Source of the DNA: Crocosphaera chwakensis CCY0110
GTDB taxonomy: Bacteria > Cyanobacteriota > Cyanobacteriia > Cyanobacteriales > Microcystaceae
Assembly: GCF_000169335.1 (NCBI RefSeq)
Contig: NZ_AAXW01000041.1
Span: 1 to 44,996 of the forward strand
Length of the DNA stretch: 44,996 nt
Direction: 5' to 3'
The notes under the pieces are model-generated. The model worked only from the letters and a program-made list of their open reading frames with translations. It was not told the origin of the DNA and did not search any database. The stretch's first letter is position 1. Every line of letters starts with the position of its first letter. The translations under genes and the position numbers were made by a program. Below are positions 34,450 to 43,774 of the stretch, piece by piece.

Positions 34450-34758
34450 AAAAACTCCTGTGTACTATTATTATTAACACTGCACTCGTAGTAGTTAACT
34501 CCAAAAAAATTATATTTACTAACTTTAAAATAACTAAAAATTCATCAAAAGTAACTCCATCTGAAGAGATAAACTTGTCAAAAATTGTCATTTATGATTT
34601 ATTTCTTTATCTACCCCAAGGAAGAGGCTGTGGGAACAATACTTTATTAACTTAGTAAAAAAAGCTTTTGTCTGATTCAACTTCAAGATAGAGGTAATGC
34701 GATTAATTACCATTAATTAAGTGTTACATTGAATTTAAGTAATATCAAATTTAATTAA
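34450..34758. other. Divergent intergenic region, nothing clear
   Basis: 309 nt between divergent genes, AT-rich with no ORF or strong hairpin. It must hold promoters for both sides. GAGG at 34693 lies far from the ATG at 34759, so the ribosome site of the next gene is weak. Confidence 0.4.
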
Positions 34759-35334
34759 ATGCCCATTCCCATTCCTAAACGTCCCAGTGGTTACAGATTA
34801 GGTAGCAGTAATGCACCTATACAAATCGAGATGTTTTTCGATCTCGAATGTCCTTTTTCTCGAAAAGGTTGGCAGACAATTCTGAAAGTGTTTAAGGCAT
34901 ACGATGCTCAAACAATCTATTTAATTTTACAACCAATGACATTAGGCAACCATCGTCAGAGTTGGGATGCGACCAAAGCTGCGATTGTAGTTGCACAGGA
35001 CAACACAGAGAAATTTGTTGATTTTGTTAGCTATCTTTTTGATCATCAGCCAGAATTTGCTAACGAAGCTTTTAAAGATAAAACTCAAACAGATTGGCAT
35101 AATCTACTAGCAGATTATGCGGTGGACAGTAATCTTTGGTCTGATCAAGAAAAATTTATTCGACTACTCAATAGCGAAGAAATATACAACCAAGCGAGAA
35201 TACCTGCTCGTTTTGCAGCACTACAGGGTGTATGGTCTACTCCAACCTTTTTTATTAATGGTGCGCAAACAACAGATTTATCATCCCAGTCTAGTTTACA
35301 AGACTGGCAAGACAAAATTAATTCGCTCTTATAA
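34759..35334 (+). CDS. DsbA-like thioredoxin-fold protein with CPFS site
   Basis: 191 residues. The strand-helix block IEMFFDLECPFSRKGW contains a CxxS (single-Cys) active site in place of the redox CxxC. The cis-Pro loop is STPTFFINGAQ near the C-terminus, with a helical insertion between them. No signal peptide, so it is cytosolic. CxxS members are often monothiol reductases or isomerase-like, or bind glutathione. Glutathione reductase is encoded convergently next door, which is suggestive but not proof of a link. Confidence 0.78.
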   Translation: MPIPIPKRPSGYRLGSSNAPIQIEMFFDLECPFSRKGWQTILKVFKAYDAQTIYLILQPMTLGNHRQSWDATKAAIVVAQDNTEKFVDFVSYLFDHQPEFANEAFKDKTQTDWHNLLADYAVDSNLWSDQEKFIRLLNSEEIYNQARIPARFAALQGVWSTPTFFINGAQTTDLSSQSSLQDWQDKINSLL

Positions 35335-35482
35335 TTATAACCACTCAATTTTTTAGCTTAGCTTTATTTGTGTTCAAGGTTACTATGAGCAATGAGATAA
35401 TATGTGAACTTAATTTAGATGCGTTTACTTTGGTATCTTATATTTTTCTGTTTCCTTTTTTGTATTGGCATTATGCCATGAA

Positions 35483-35517
35483 TAGGGACATAATAGGCGA
35501 CTTTAATTATGTCCCTA
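35483..35517. repeat. 12-bp perfect inverted repeat between convergent genes
   Basis: TAGGGACATAAT (35483-35494) and ATTATGTCCCTA (35506-35517) with an 11-nt loop, just past the gor stop on the minus strand. No T tract follows on either strand, so it may stabilise mRNA ends more than terminate. Confidence 0.55.
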
Positions 35518-35541
35518 GAAAAATCAATAAGCCATTAAACT

Positions 35542-36894
35542 TTAACGCATGGTGACAAACTCTTCGGCTGAAGTAGGATGAATACCGACCGTTGCATCAA
35601 AATCAGATTTTTTCGCTCCCATTTTCACAGCGATCGCTACCCCTTGAATAATTTCAGCAGCGTAGTCTCCGACCATGTGGGCCCCTAGAACTTTTTCCGT
35701 TTCTTGATGAACCACTAATTTCATGAGGGTTTTTTCTTCTTTTCCTGGTAAAACGTAATACATGGGACGGAATTTACTGCGATAGACTTTAATAGAACCT
35801 TCTCCATACTGTTCTTTAGCCTCTTCTTCGGTTAATCCCACTGTTGCTGCTTCAGGTGTACTAAACACAGCAGAAGGAACATTTTCATAACTCATAATGC
35901 GAGATTTTCCGCCGAAATGGGTGTCAGCAAAGGCCCGTCCTTCGTTAATAGCTACAGGGGTTAAATTAATTTGATCGGTACAGTCGCCTACAGCATAAAT
36001 ATTCTCTTGAGAAGTACAGCTATATTTATCAACTGCGATCGCCTCTTGTTTAACTTCAACCCCGGCATTTTCTAAGCCTAAATTATCTAAACTGGGTTTA
36101 CGTCCAGTGGCTGCTAAGCTAACCGTATCGGCTAGAATCATTTCATTGTTTTTATCCCCTTTAAGAGCAATTTTTAACCCTTGGGATGTTTTTTCAATGG
36201 ACGTAATAATCGTGTTTTTAAGGATTTGGATACCATGATGTTCCATTGATTCTTGAATGGTGGTTCTGATATCTTCATCAAAGCCGTTAAGAATTTTATC
36301 CCGACGAATAATTTGAATAACATCCGAACCCAAACCGCGCATAATACAGGCAAATTCTACCCCGATATAACCGCCTCCCCAAATAACCAGTCGTTTCGGT
36401 TGTTCAGTTAGGGTAAACATATCATCAGAAATGATCGTATTTTCAATTCCTGGAATGTTTGGTCTAACTGGGTGTCCACCCACTGCAATTAAGATTTTAT
36501 CGGCGGTAACTTTGGTATTTCCTACTTCTATAGTGTGGGGATCAAGTAATTTTGCATAGTCCCGATAAAGTTCTACATTAGACTTATCTAACATCCGTTG
36601 ATAAATACCATTAAGACGTTGGGTTTCTTGTTGAACAGAAGTGATCATTTTTGACCAATCTAAGGTACTTTTAACGGGACTCCAACCATACCCTTGAGAC
36701 TCTTGAAACGCTGCTGGAAAATGAGACGTATAAACCATTAATTTCTTGGGAATACAGCCTACATTGACACAGGTTCCCCCTAAGCGATTATTTTCTGCTA
36801 ATCCGACTTTTGCCCCATATTCTGCAGCCCGTCTAGCAGTTGCAATACCACCTGAACCGCCACCAATAACAAATAGATCAAAATCATAACTCAT
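35542..36894 (-). CDS. gor: Glutathione reductase (FAD, disulfide)
   Basis: 450 residues. FAD motif VIGGGSGGIATARRAAEYG, redox-active disulfide GGTCVNVGCIPKKLM, NAD(P)H motif GGGYIGVEFACIM, YAVGDCTD and the C-terminal HPTSAEE with the catalytic His-Glu. It keeps glutathione reduced and so supports the CGFS glutaredoxin and peroxide defence. Some cyanobacterial reductases are NADH- rather than NADPH-dependent; the Gly-rich loop here does not settle it. Confidence 0.95.
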   Translation of the reverse strand: MSYDFDLFVIGGGSGGIATARRAAEYGAKVGLAENNRLGGTCVNVGCIPKKLMVYTSHFPAAFQESQGYGWSPVKSTLDWSKMITSVQQETQRLNGIYQRMLDKSNVELYRDYAKLLDPHTIEVGNTKVTADKILIAVGGHPVRPNIPGIENTIISDDMFTLTEQPKRLVIWGGGYIGVEFACIMRGLGSDVIQIIRRDKILNGFDEDIRTTIQESMEHHGIQILKNTIITSIEKTSQGLKIALKGDKNNEMILADTVSLAATGRKPSLDNLGLENAGVEVKQEAIAVDKYSCTSQENIYAVGDCTDQINLTPVAINEGRAFADTHFGGKSRIMSYENVPSAVFSTPEAATVGLTEEEAKEQYGEGSIKVYRSKFRPMYYVLPGKEEKTLMKLVVHQETEKVLGAHMVGDYAAEIIQGVAIAVKMGAKKSDFDATVGIHPTSAEEFVTMR

Positions 36895-37401
36895 AATAAT
36901 ACAAATCTCCTAATTTTTCCGTCTTTTTTTACTTTTGCTTTGTGTCGTCTGTTTCTATAGTTTATCGCTTCTTGGCATAGTTGTTAGGGGTATTGAGTCA
37001 TAAAATAAACATCTTTCGTTGCTATAGACAAACTTAATACAGAGAATTTTTTTGAGTTTTTTATGTTGATATTTAGTAAATTTAATCTTTTTTTTTATCT
37101 TAAGGCAATTATCTGCAAAAGGATGGCCACTAAAACAGAAAAAATAATAAAATAATTAGGATAAAAATACAACTCAACTGCCTCGACTCATCCACAAGGG
37201 TAACTAAAGATATGGGTAATCGACTGAATATCCTTATCGTCATCGTAAGATTAAGGTTGATCAGAAAATTGTTATAGTATATCTTCCCATCGTTACCCAA
37301 GAGTGGGATGATAAAAACAAACCTTGGGGCAAATTACAGATCGGGAGTTGCCCACTCCACACTGAATTGTTGTCTTATCGTAGTTTATTTCAAGAAAAAT
37401 T
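36895..37401. other. Upstream region of tkt, with an ORF-like remnant
   Basis: 507 nt. 36895-37190 shows T-rich and A-rich runs and no gene. From TCG 37220 a frame without start codon stays open for 79 codons into tkt; its first part (TEYPYRHRKIKVDQ) reads as protein-like. It may be a gene remnant, or chance. The tkt promoter must lie here. Confidence 0.4.
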
Positions 37402-39414
37402 ATGGTCGCTGCCACCCAGTCACTTCAAGAACTTTGTATTAATTCTATTCGTTTTTTAGCAGTTGATGCTGTAGAAAAAGCAAAATCAGGACACCCAGGA
37501 CTGCCCATGGGCGCGGCCCCGATGGCTTATGTCCTGTGGGATCAGTTTATGCGGTTTAATCCCAAAAATCCCAAATGGTTTAATCGCGATCGCTTCATCT
37601 TATCGGCGGGTCATGGCTGTATGTTACAGTACGCCCTACTCTATTTGACCGGTTACGATAGTGTCACCATCGAAGACATAAAACAATTCCGTCAATGGGA
37701 ATCTAAGACCCCTGGACACCCAGAAAACTTTGAAACCGAAGGGGTCGAAGTTACCACAGGACCCCTAGGACAAGGGATCGCTAACGGTGTGGGTTTAGCC
37801 TTAGCAGAAGCTCATTTAGCAGCTACTTTCAACAAACCTGATGCTACCATTGTTGACCATTACACCTATGTTATTTTAGGGGATGGTTGCAATATGGAAG
37901 GGGTGGCCAGTGAAGCTTGTTCTGTTGCTGGTCACTGGGGACTAGGCAAACTCATTGCTCTTTATGACGATAACCATATCTCTATCGATGGTTCTACCGA
38001 TGTCGCCTTTACTGAAGATGTGTCCAAACGCTTTGAAGCTTATGGTTGGCACGTTCTCCATGTGGAAAATGGTAACACCGATTTAGATGGTATTGCCAAG
38101 GCGATCGAAGAAGCCAAAAAAGTCACCGATAAACCTTCGATGATCAAAGTAACCACTACCATCGGTTACGGTTCTCCCAACAAACAAAACACCGCCGGTA
38201 TTCACGGGGCTGCTTTGGGGGCTGATGAAATTGAGTTAACCCGTCATAATTTGGGATGGGAGCATGAACCTTTTGTTGTGCCTCAAGATGTGCTAAGCCA
38301 CATGAATAAAGCCATCGAACGGGGTGCTGACTATGAAAACGAATGGAACAAAGCCTTTGAAACTTACAAGTCGAAATATCCCGCCGAAGCTGCTGAGTTT
38401 GAACGCTATTTAAGTGGTCAACTTCGTGAAGGTTGGGAGAAAGAACTCCCAACCTTTACCCCCGAAGATTCTGCGACAGCAACTCGTAAGCATTCTGCTG
38501 CTATCCTCAATAAGTTGGCTCCTGTGATTCCTGAATTAATTGGGGGTTCGGCTGATTTAACCCACTCTAACTTAACAGAATTAAAAGTTTCTGGTGATTT
38601 CCAAAAAGGACAGTATGGTAACCGTAACGTCCACTTTGGGGTCAGAGAGCATGGTATGGGTGCTATCTGTAACGGAATGGCTTTACATGGTTCTGGTTTA
38701 ATTCCTTACGGTGCGACTTTCCTAATCTTTACTGACTATATGCGGGCTTCTATCCGTTTATCAGCTTTATCTCAAGCTGGCTCTATCTGGGTGATGACTC
38801 ACGACTCCATTGGACAAGGGGAAGATGGTCCCACTCACCAACCAGTAGAGGTATTAGCGTCTTTACGCGCCATTCCTAATTTAACAGTTATTCGTCCTGC
38901 AGATGGTAATGAGTGTTCTGGAGCTTATAAAGTCGCTATTGAGAAGGCAAAACAAAACGCTCCTACTTTGATGGCTTTCACTCGTCAAAATGTGCCTAAC
39001 CTTCCTGGAACTTCTATTGAAGGGACAAGCAAGGGTGCTTATACCATTGTTGACTGTGATGGAACTCCTGATATTATCCTCATTGGAACGGGTTCTGAAG
39101 TTAGCCTCTGTGTCAGTGCAGCCGAAAAATTAACCGGCGAAGGTAAGAAAGTCCGTGTGGTTTCTATGCCTTCTTGGGAGTTATTTGAAGCGCAAGACGC
39201 AGCTTATAAAGAGTCTGTTTTACCTAAAGCGGTTACAAAACGGGTATCCGTTGAAGCTGGCGTTAGCTTTGGTTGGGCGAAATATGTCGGCTCCGAAGGA
39301 GATACAGTGAGTATCGACCGTTTTGGTGCTTCTGCTCCTGGCGCAACCTGTATGGAAAAATTTGGCTTTAGTGTAGATAATGTTTTAGCTAAAGCAAAAG
39401 CTGTTTTAGGATAG
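37402..39414 (+). CDS. tkt: Transketolase
   Basis: 670 residues, full length. The thiamine-diphosphate motif begins GDGCNMEGVASEACS and runs to the Asn-His metal site (DDNHISIDG). GHPGLPMGAAPMAYVLW, HGCMLQYALLYL and GPLGQGIANGVGLAL are family signatures, and DSIGQGEDGPTHQPVE lies in the pyrimidine-binding domain. It serves both the Calvin cycle and the pentose phosphate pathway. Codon use is more GC-rich at third positions than in neighbours, as expected for a highly expressed gene. A terminator follows. Confidence 0.98.
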   Translation: MVAATQSLQELCINSIRFLAVDAVEKAKSGHPGLPMGAAPMAYVLWDQFMRFNPKNPKWFNRDRFILSAGHGCMLQYALLYLTGYDSVTIEDIKQFRQWESKTPGHPENFETEGVEVTTGPLGQGIANGVGLALAEAHLAATFNKPDATIVDHYTYVILGDGCNMEGVASEACSVAGHWGLGKLIALYDDNHISIDGSTDVAFTEDVSKRFEAYGWHVLHVENGNTDLDGIAKAIEEAKKVTDKPSMIKVTTTIGYGSPNKQNTAGIHGAALGADEIELTRHNLGWEHEPFVVPQDVLSHMNKAIERGADYENEWNKAFETYKSKYPAEAAEFERYLSGQLREGWEKELPTFTPEDSATATRKHSAAILNKLAPVIPELIGGSADLTHSNLTELKVSGDFQKGQYGNRNVHFGVREHGMGAICNGMALHGSGLIPYGATFLIFTDYMRASIRLSALSQAGSIWVMTHDSIGQGEDGPTHQPVEVLASLRAIPNLTVIRPADGNECSGAYKVAIEKAKQNAPTLMAFTRQNVPNLPGTSIEGTSKGAYTIVDCDGTPDIILIGTGSEVSLCVSAAEKLTGEGKKVRVVSMPSWELFEAQDAAYKESVLPKAVTKRVSVEAGVSFGWAKYVGSEGDTVSIDRFGASAPGATCMEKFGFSVDNVLAKAKAVLG

Positions 39415-39444
39415 TTAATGCCTAATTCTCATTATTCATAAATT

Positions 39445-39474
39445 AAAACCCTCTATGTTTTTAGGGGGTTTTTT
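39445..39474 (+). terminator. Rho-independent terminator of tkt
   Basis: AAAACCC (39445-39451) pairs with GGGTTTT (39466-39472) around a 14-nt loop, with further T at the 3' side. 31 nt past the tkt stop. Confidence 0.75.
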
Positions 39475-39571
39475 ATGCTTTTAAAATCTTGCACCTTACA
39501 CTCTACTTTCACTACGCAACGGATTCAACAGAGGCTAATTATAATAGATTAGCCGTTAATTAATAACATTC

Positions 39572-41014
39572 ATGGATAAAACATTAAAAATAATCTTGGC
39601 TACTTTAAGTACCATTGGTACATTAGCCATTATTGTTATCCTCTGGGAATTAGCAGTTAAACCTCTTCTCATTAGTAATAATGACCCAATTCCTGATCCA
39701 AGTCCTACTATTACTTCTTCCCCAACATCTAGCCCTTCTCCTACTGATCCTAGCTTAACAGAAATCACCTTAAACGAACGATTTAGTAATGGCGATCACC
39801 GTTTATTTACCAATTCCAATAACTCTAATGTTGAGCAAGGTATTGCAGCGTTTAAAGCAGGAAACTATGATGAAGCGTATCAACAGTTTTCTGAAGCGAT
39901 TAAAATAGTACCAAATGACCCAGAAATTCAAATTTATCTTAATAATTCACAGGCAAGAAAAGCAGGAAATCCCTTTACTTTAGCTGCTGTTGCACCAGTT
40001 GATGAAAAACCAACCAATGCAGAAGAAATGTTACGAGGAGTTGCCCAAGCTCAAACTCAATTTAATCAACAAGGGATTAATGGAAGACTATTAGAAATAG
40101 TAATTGTAAATGATAGTAATGATCCAACTTATGCTCAACAAGTGGCTAAAAAAATTGTTGATAATAATAATATTTTAGGAGTGATTGGTCATAATTCTAG
40201 TAGTGCGACTGCGGAGGGTTTAAAAGAATACGAAACAGCAGGGATAGCAATGATTTCTCCTACTAGCACCAGTACCAGTTTATCGGGTAATGTCTTTTTT
40301 AGAACAGTTCCTTCAGATGCGAAAGCAGGACAGTTTTTAGCTCGATATGCCATTCAAAATAATATTAGTAATGTGGCTGTTTTTTACACATCAACGAGTA
40401 ATTATAGTCAAAGTTTGAAAGATGCTTTTGTTAATGGTTTTCAACTATTAGGAAGCACAACGGTGATAGATATGAGTCTTCCTAGTTTTAATCCTAAAAA
40501 TACAGTAGAAAATTTACAAAATCAAGTAGATGCTTTTGTGATATTTCCTGATACTGATAATAAAATTATTAACCTTGCATTACAGGTTGCTGACGCTAAT
40601 GCTAATGTAGGGAACCCCAAAAAATTATTAGGGGGTGATGCTCTATATAATCCTGCCACGCTAAAATTAAGTCAAGGAGGGGTGAAAGATTTAGTATTAG
40701 CTGTTCCTTGGTTTGCTAAAAATACTTATCCTTATACAAATTTAGCAGCAAAACGATGGGGAGGACGAGTGAGTTGGCGTACAGCAACCAGTTATGATGC
40801 TACTAAAGCCTTTACTAAAGTATTGTCGGAAAATGCTACCAGAAATAGGGTTTTAACTAATTTACAACAGACGGAATTATCCCCTGATGAAACATCAGGA
40901 GAACCCATACAATTTCTTAAAAGTGGCGATCGCAATACTGACCCTTTATTAGTTCGAGTGATTCCTAAAAGTAGTAATTTTGCTGAATACGATTTTGAAA
41001 TTATTAATGACTAA
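39572..41014 (+). CDS. Membrane-anchored TPR plus periplasmic-binding-fold protein
   Basis: 480 residues. One N-terminal membrane helix (residues ~7-29) leads to a Pro/Ser/Thr linker (40-65), a TPR-like pair (VEQGIAAFKAGNYDEAYQQFSEAIKIVPNDPE) and a type I periplasmic binding domain of the branched-chain amino-acid family (LLEIVIVNDSNDPTYAQQVAKKIVD, GVIGHNSSSATAEGL, ISPTSTS). No ABC permease or ATPase gene is nearby, so it is more likely a sensor or a scaffold than a transporter subunit. The lipoprotein gene follows 6 nt after the stop; the two form an operon. Confidence 0.85.
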   Translation: MDKTLKIILATLSTIGTLAIIVILWELAVKPLLISNNDPIPDPSPTITSSPTSSPSPTDPSLTEITLNERFSNGDHRLFTNSNNSNVEQGIAAFKAGNYDEAYQQFSEAIKIVPNDPEIQIYLNNSQARKAGNPFTLAAVAPVDEKPTNAEEMLRGVAQAQTQFNQQGINGRLLEIVIVNDSNDPTYAQQVAKKIVDNNNILGVIGHNSSSATAEGLKEYETAGIAMISPTSTSTSLSGNVFFRTVPSDAKAGQFLARYAIQNNISNVAVFYTSTSNYSQSLKDAFVNGFQLLGSTTVIDMSLPSFNPKNTVENLQNQVDAFVIFPDTDNKIINLALQVADANANVGNPKKLLGGDALYNPATLKLSQGGVKDLVLAVPWFAKNTYPYTNLAAKRWGGRVSWRTATSYDATKAFTKVLSENATRNRVLTNLQQTELSPDETSGEPIQFLKSGDRNTDPLLVRVIPKSSNFAEYDFEIIND

Positions 41015-41020
41015 TTAGTT

Positions 41021-43006
41021 ATGAAATTATCTATACTTACTTATCCTATTAGTTTCTTGATCCTATGTTCAACTCCCTTAATTAGTTGTTCTTCTGGTAT
41101 TATTGGAACAACACCGATCAGAACAGAATTTAGTCAGAGATTACTCCGCCGTACAACGACGGAGCCTGCTCTGACCCTTGGTGAACTTTCGTCTTTAACT
41201 TTGCCTCCAGTTGAGACAAAATACCGTAATCAATGGACAGCAGAATTAGAAAAAGGCTTTCAAAAAAGAGCATTAGAAATTATTGATTTTTATGCCGATA
41301 GAGAAAGTTATGGCAATGGTTATGGAGAAAACGAAAAACGGTCTTATCCTAGAGCGATGTTGGATTTTTTAGCAGGAAATGAAGAGAAAGCGATCGCTTT
41401 TTTACAACAAGAAGATCCCCAAGCTGAAAAACATCAACATACGGATGGCATTGATTACTATTATTGTTTTACTTTAAAAGGGCAAATTCGTAAGTATTTT
41501 TTATATGGCAAATATTTTAATCCTGACTATAAACAACGAATGTTTGAAGGGGCAAAAAAATGGACATCTGAAGATCCTTTAAACCGTCCTCACCCTGTTT
41601 ATGGGTTAGGAGATGGTAGCGGTAGAGACTGGGATATTAGTCGACGAGGAAGGTGGGTTGATGGCAGAAATACAGACAATTTGAGGGCGATGAGAGAAAC
41701 CTCTGTTTACTTAATGGCCGAAGAAACAGGTAACGAAGAAACAAGATTAATTTATAAAGAAAAAATTCAGCGATATGTCTGGGCATTGTATCATATTGGT
41801 ATGGGAGAATGGGACTCAGAAGTGTATCATGGACATACGTTTGCACCCTATCTAAATCTTTATGATTTTGCTAAAGATCCCGAAGTTAAATTATTAGCAA
41901 AAGCAGCTTTAGATTGGATGTCTGTCGCTGCTGCGATTAAATATTATCGAGGGGGTTGGGGAGGCCCAGTAAAACGAGATTATGGAGGGGGAAATGTAGC
42001 CATGGGGTCATCTTCTGCTAGAACTTTTTGGTTATATTTTGGTGATACCCCTTTACCAAATCATCACCCAGAAGAGGATACTTTATTCTTCATTACCAGT
42101 TCCTATCGTCCCCCATTAGCTGCCGTAGCATTAGCCCATAAAAACTTTAAAAAACCTCTAGAAATTCTTAGCAGTAAACCGTTATATGAAAATTGGAAAC
42201 CTGGGAATTCTGATGAGCCGGGTTACTGGGAAACGCAGTTTTTTGGCAATACGTATCAGATGGGAAGTTTAGCAGCAAAATTTCCTGATGGCGATGTTGC
42301 TCCGTTTAAATTAATGGCTTATAATACTCAGCGAGGAGTTGATTATTTTGTGGTTAATACGGGTAAAAAATTTGTTAGACCAAGTAAACAACCAGGGGAT
42401 GAAATTGGTCAATATCGTAATCTTTTAATTTGGTTACGTCCACCGTCTCAGTCTAATTTTAACTTTCAAATTCCTAAAAATTCTCTGGCAGAAATTGAAG
42501 ATAATATTTGGTTTTTTAAACTTGAAAAAACTTGGTTGGCAGTTCATCCCATTAATTTGAAACCTTACCAAGAAGTTACACATAAAAAAGAGAAATATTC
42601 ACAAGAAAAATTTCTAACAGCAGCAAAAAATACTAATAACTTTTATGGATTTGTTTTAGAGGTTGGGGAAAAAGAAACTCACGGTAATTATAATCAATTC
42701 AAAGAAAATATCAAAAAAAAGAGTCAGCTTAATTTAGAAAAGCTAACTAGGGGAATTATTAATTATCAAGGCAGTAATCGACAAACCTTGCAATTAATTT
42801 ACAATACTCTTAATCTTTTACCGATGATTATCCGCGATGGAGACTTACATCAATGGTCAGAAAATTTTGCTCTTTATAACAGTCAAACAAAAGATAAATC
42901 TCCTATTTTTTTAGGTTACAAACAAGGAAAATTACAAGTAAAATCAGGGGGTTATGAGTTTACAACTGAAGTTAATGACGAGAGAGAAGTCGTGACTTCT
43001 CGATGA
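41021..43006 (+). CDS. Large lipoprotein, possibly a glycan-degrading (alpha/alpha toroid) protein
   Basis: 661 residues. Signal peptide with lipobox LISC (Cys23). The N-terminal two thirds are helix-rich with many aromatic and acidic residues (DFYADRESYGNGYGE, YPRAMLDFLAGNEEKA, HPVYGLGDGSGRDWD). They include NTDNLRAMRETSVYLMAEETGN and EVYHGHTFAPYLNLYDFA, the look of an alpha/alpha toroid. The last third is beta-rich. Overall this recalls heparinase or alginate-lyase architecture, but I see no certain catalytic set. It starts 6 nt after the binding-protein gene, so the pair may handle one surface ligand. Confidence 0.65.
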   Translation: MKLSILTYPISFLILCSTPLISCSSGIIGTTPIRTEFSQRLLRRTTTEPALTLGELSSLTLPPVETKYRNQWTAELEKGFQKRALEIIDFYADRESYGNGYGENEKRSYPRAMLDFLAGNEEKAIAFLQQEDPQAEKHQHTDGIDYYYCFTLKGQIRKYFLYGKYFNPDYKQRMFEGAKKWTSEDPLNRPHPVYGLGDGSGRDWDISRRGRWVDGRNTDNLRAMRETSVYLMAEETGNEETRLIYKEKIQRYVWALYHIGMGEWDSEVYHGHTFAPYLNLYDFAKDPEVKLLAKAALDWMSVAAAIKYYRGGWGGPVKRDYGGGNVAMGSSSARTFWLYFGDTPLPNHHPEEDTLFFITSSYRPPLAAVALAHKNFKKPLEILSSKPLYENWKPGNSDEPGYWETQFFGNTYQMGSLAAKFPDGDVAPFKLMAYNTQRGVDYFVVNTGKKFVRPSKQPGDEIGQYRNLLIWLRPPSQSNFNFQIPKNSLAEIEDNIWFFKLEKTWLAVHPINLKPYQEVTHKKEKYSQEKFLTAAKNTNNFYGFVLEVGEKETHGNYNQFKENIKKKSQLNLEKLTRGIINYQGSNRQTLQLIYNTLNLLPMIIRDGDLHQWSENFALYNSQTKDKSPIFLGYKQGKLQVKSGGYEFTTEVNDEREVVTSR

Positions 43007-43051
43007 TTTTACAATTTGACAATTGTCTAACTTATAACTACAAAACTGCAA

Positions 43052-43165
43052 TTAAATTGTTTCTGGTTGATAACTTAATAACCAAATCAAAATGGGCGAT
43101 ATAATGGTGCAAGCAACGCTAATTAAGCCAACGACTTCTAAGGCTTGGGTAAAGTCAGTGGACAT
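43052..43165 (-). CDS. 37-residue single-span membrane peptide
   Basis: ATG at 43165 with GAGGAT 7-12 nt upstream, stop at 43052. Sequence begins MSTDFTQALEVV. One transmembrane helix (~residues 10-31, ending PILIWLLS) and a short tail YQPETI. Size and layout are like small photosystem, cytochrome b6f or NDH-1 subunits, but it is not PsbX, PsbM, PsaM, PetN or Psb30 as I know them. Too short for most ORF callers. Confidence 0.6.
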   Translation of the reverse strand: MSTDFTQALEVVGLISVACTIISPILIWLLSYQPETI

Positions 43166-43389
43166 ATTTTTATCCTCTAAATCTATGAACAAAAGGGCTG
43201 AGCATTAATACTCAAAAACGAAAGTTTCAGTGATATAAATACCCGATAATTCTAGGATACTTAAACAAAATCTATTCTTTCACCTGCTTCTACTATAATT
43301 TTAACAAATATTTTAAATAGTTACTCTTTATATAAAGAAGTGTATAATTTAATAAAGTTTTAAAACAACCAATGTCATAAGATTCATAA

Positions 43390-43659
43390 TTAACGATCAA
43401 AACAACTAATAAATTCTCGAAATACCCAACCAAAGGCACCACTTTGAGGATATTGCCCCACTAAAGCCCAAGGACGACCCTTAGAGTCATAATCAATTTT
43501 AATAATATAAACTTCAATCCCATTGTTTAACGTATCTACAATTCTACCATTGGGGGTTTCCCGAACATTCAGAGGGGTTTCAGTGGGGTCTGTTACTTTA
43601 CAAATTTGTTCAGCTTTGGCAGAATTAAATGGTAATTGCCACAGAGATAAGAGTAACAA
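43390..43659 (-). CDS. Secreted SH3-like domain protein
   Basis: 89 codons from TTG 43659. Residues ~1-16 end in AKA and act as a signal peptide core. The mature part, LNVRETPNGRIVDTLNNGIEV followed by WALVGQYPQSGAFGWVFREFISC, is a bacterial SH3b-like domain with two Cys (CKVTD and SCFDR) that may bridge. It might bind cell wall. Upstream an ATG frame with a better signal sequence is off by one base across a T5 tract (43660 region), so the start is uncertain or the gene carries a frameshift. Confidence 0.65.
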   Translation of the reverse strand: MLLLSLWQLPFNSAKAEQICKVTDPTETPLNVRETPNGRIVDTLNNGIEVYIIKIDYDSKGRPWALVGQYPQSGAFGWVFREFISCFDR

Positions 43660-43774
43660 AAATGATACAATCTGATATCATTTCAGCATAATTCCAATCA
43701 ATTTTTATCTCTATTATAGGTTGGTTATTTTTTGAAATTTTCTCTATTTGAAAATATTTAACAAATTTTTAAAA

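Noticed and set aside
35370..35555. 61-codon plus-strand ORF between the DsbA-like gene and gor
   Set aside because: Runs through an inverted repeat and into the gor coding region on the other strand; no ribosome site or family look.
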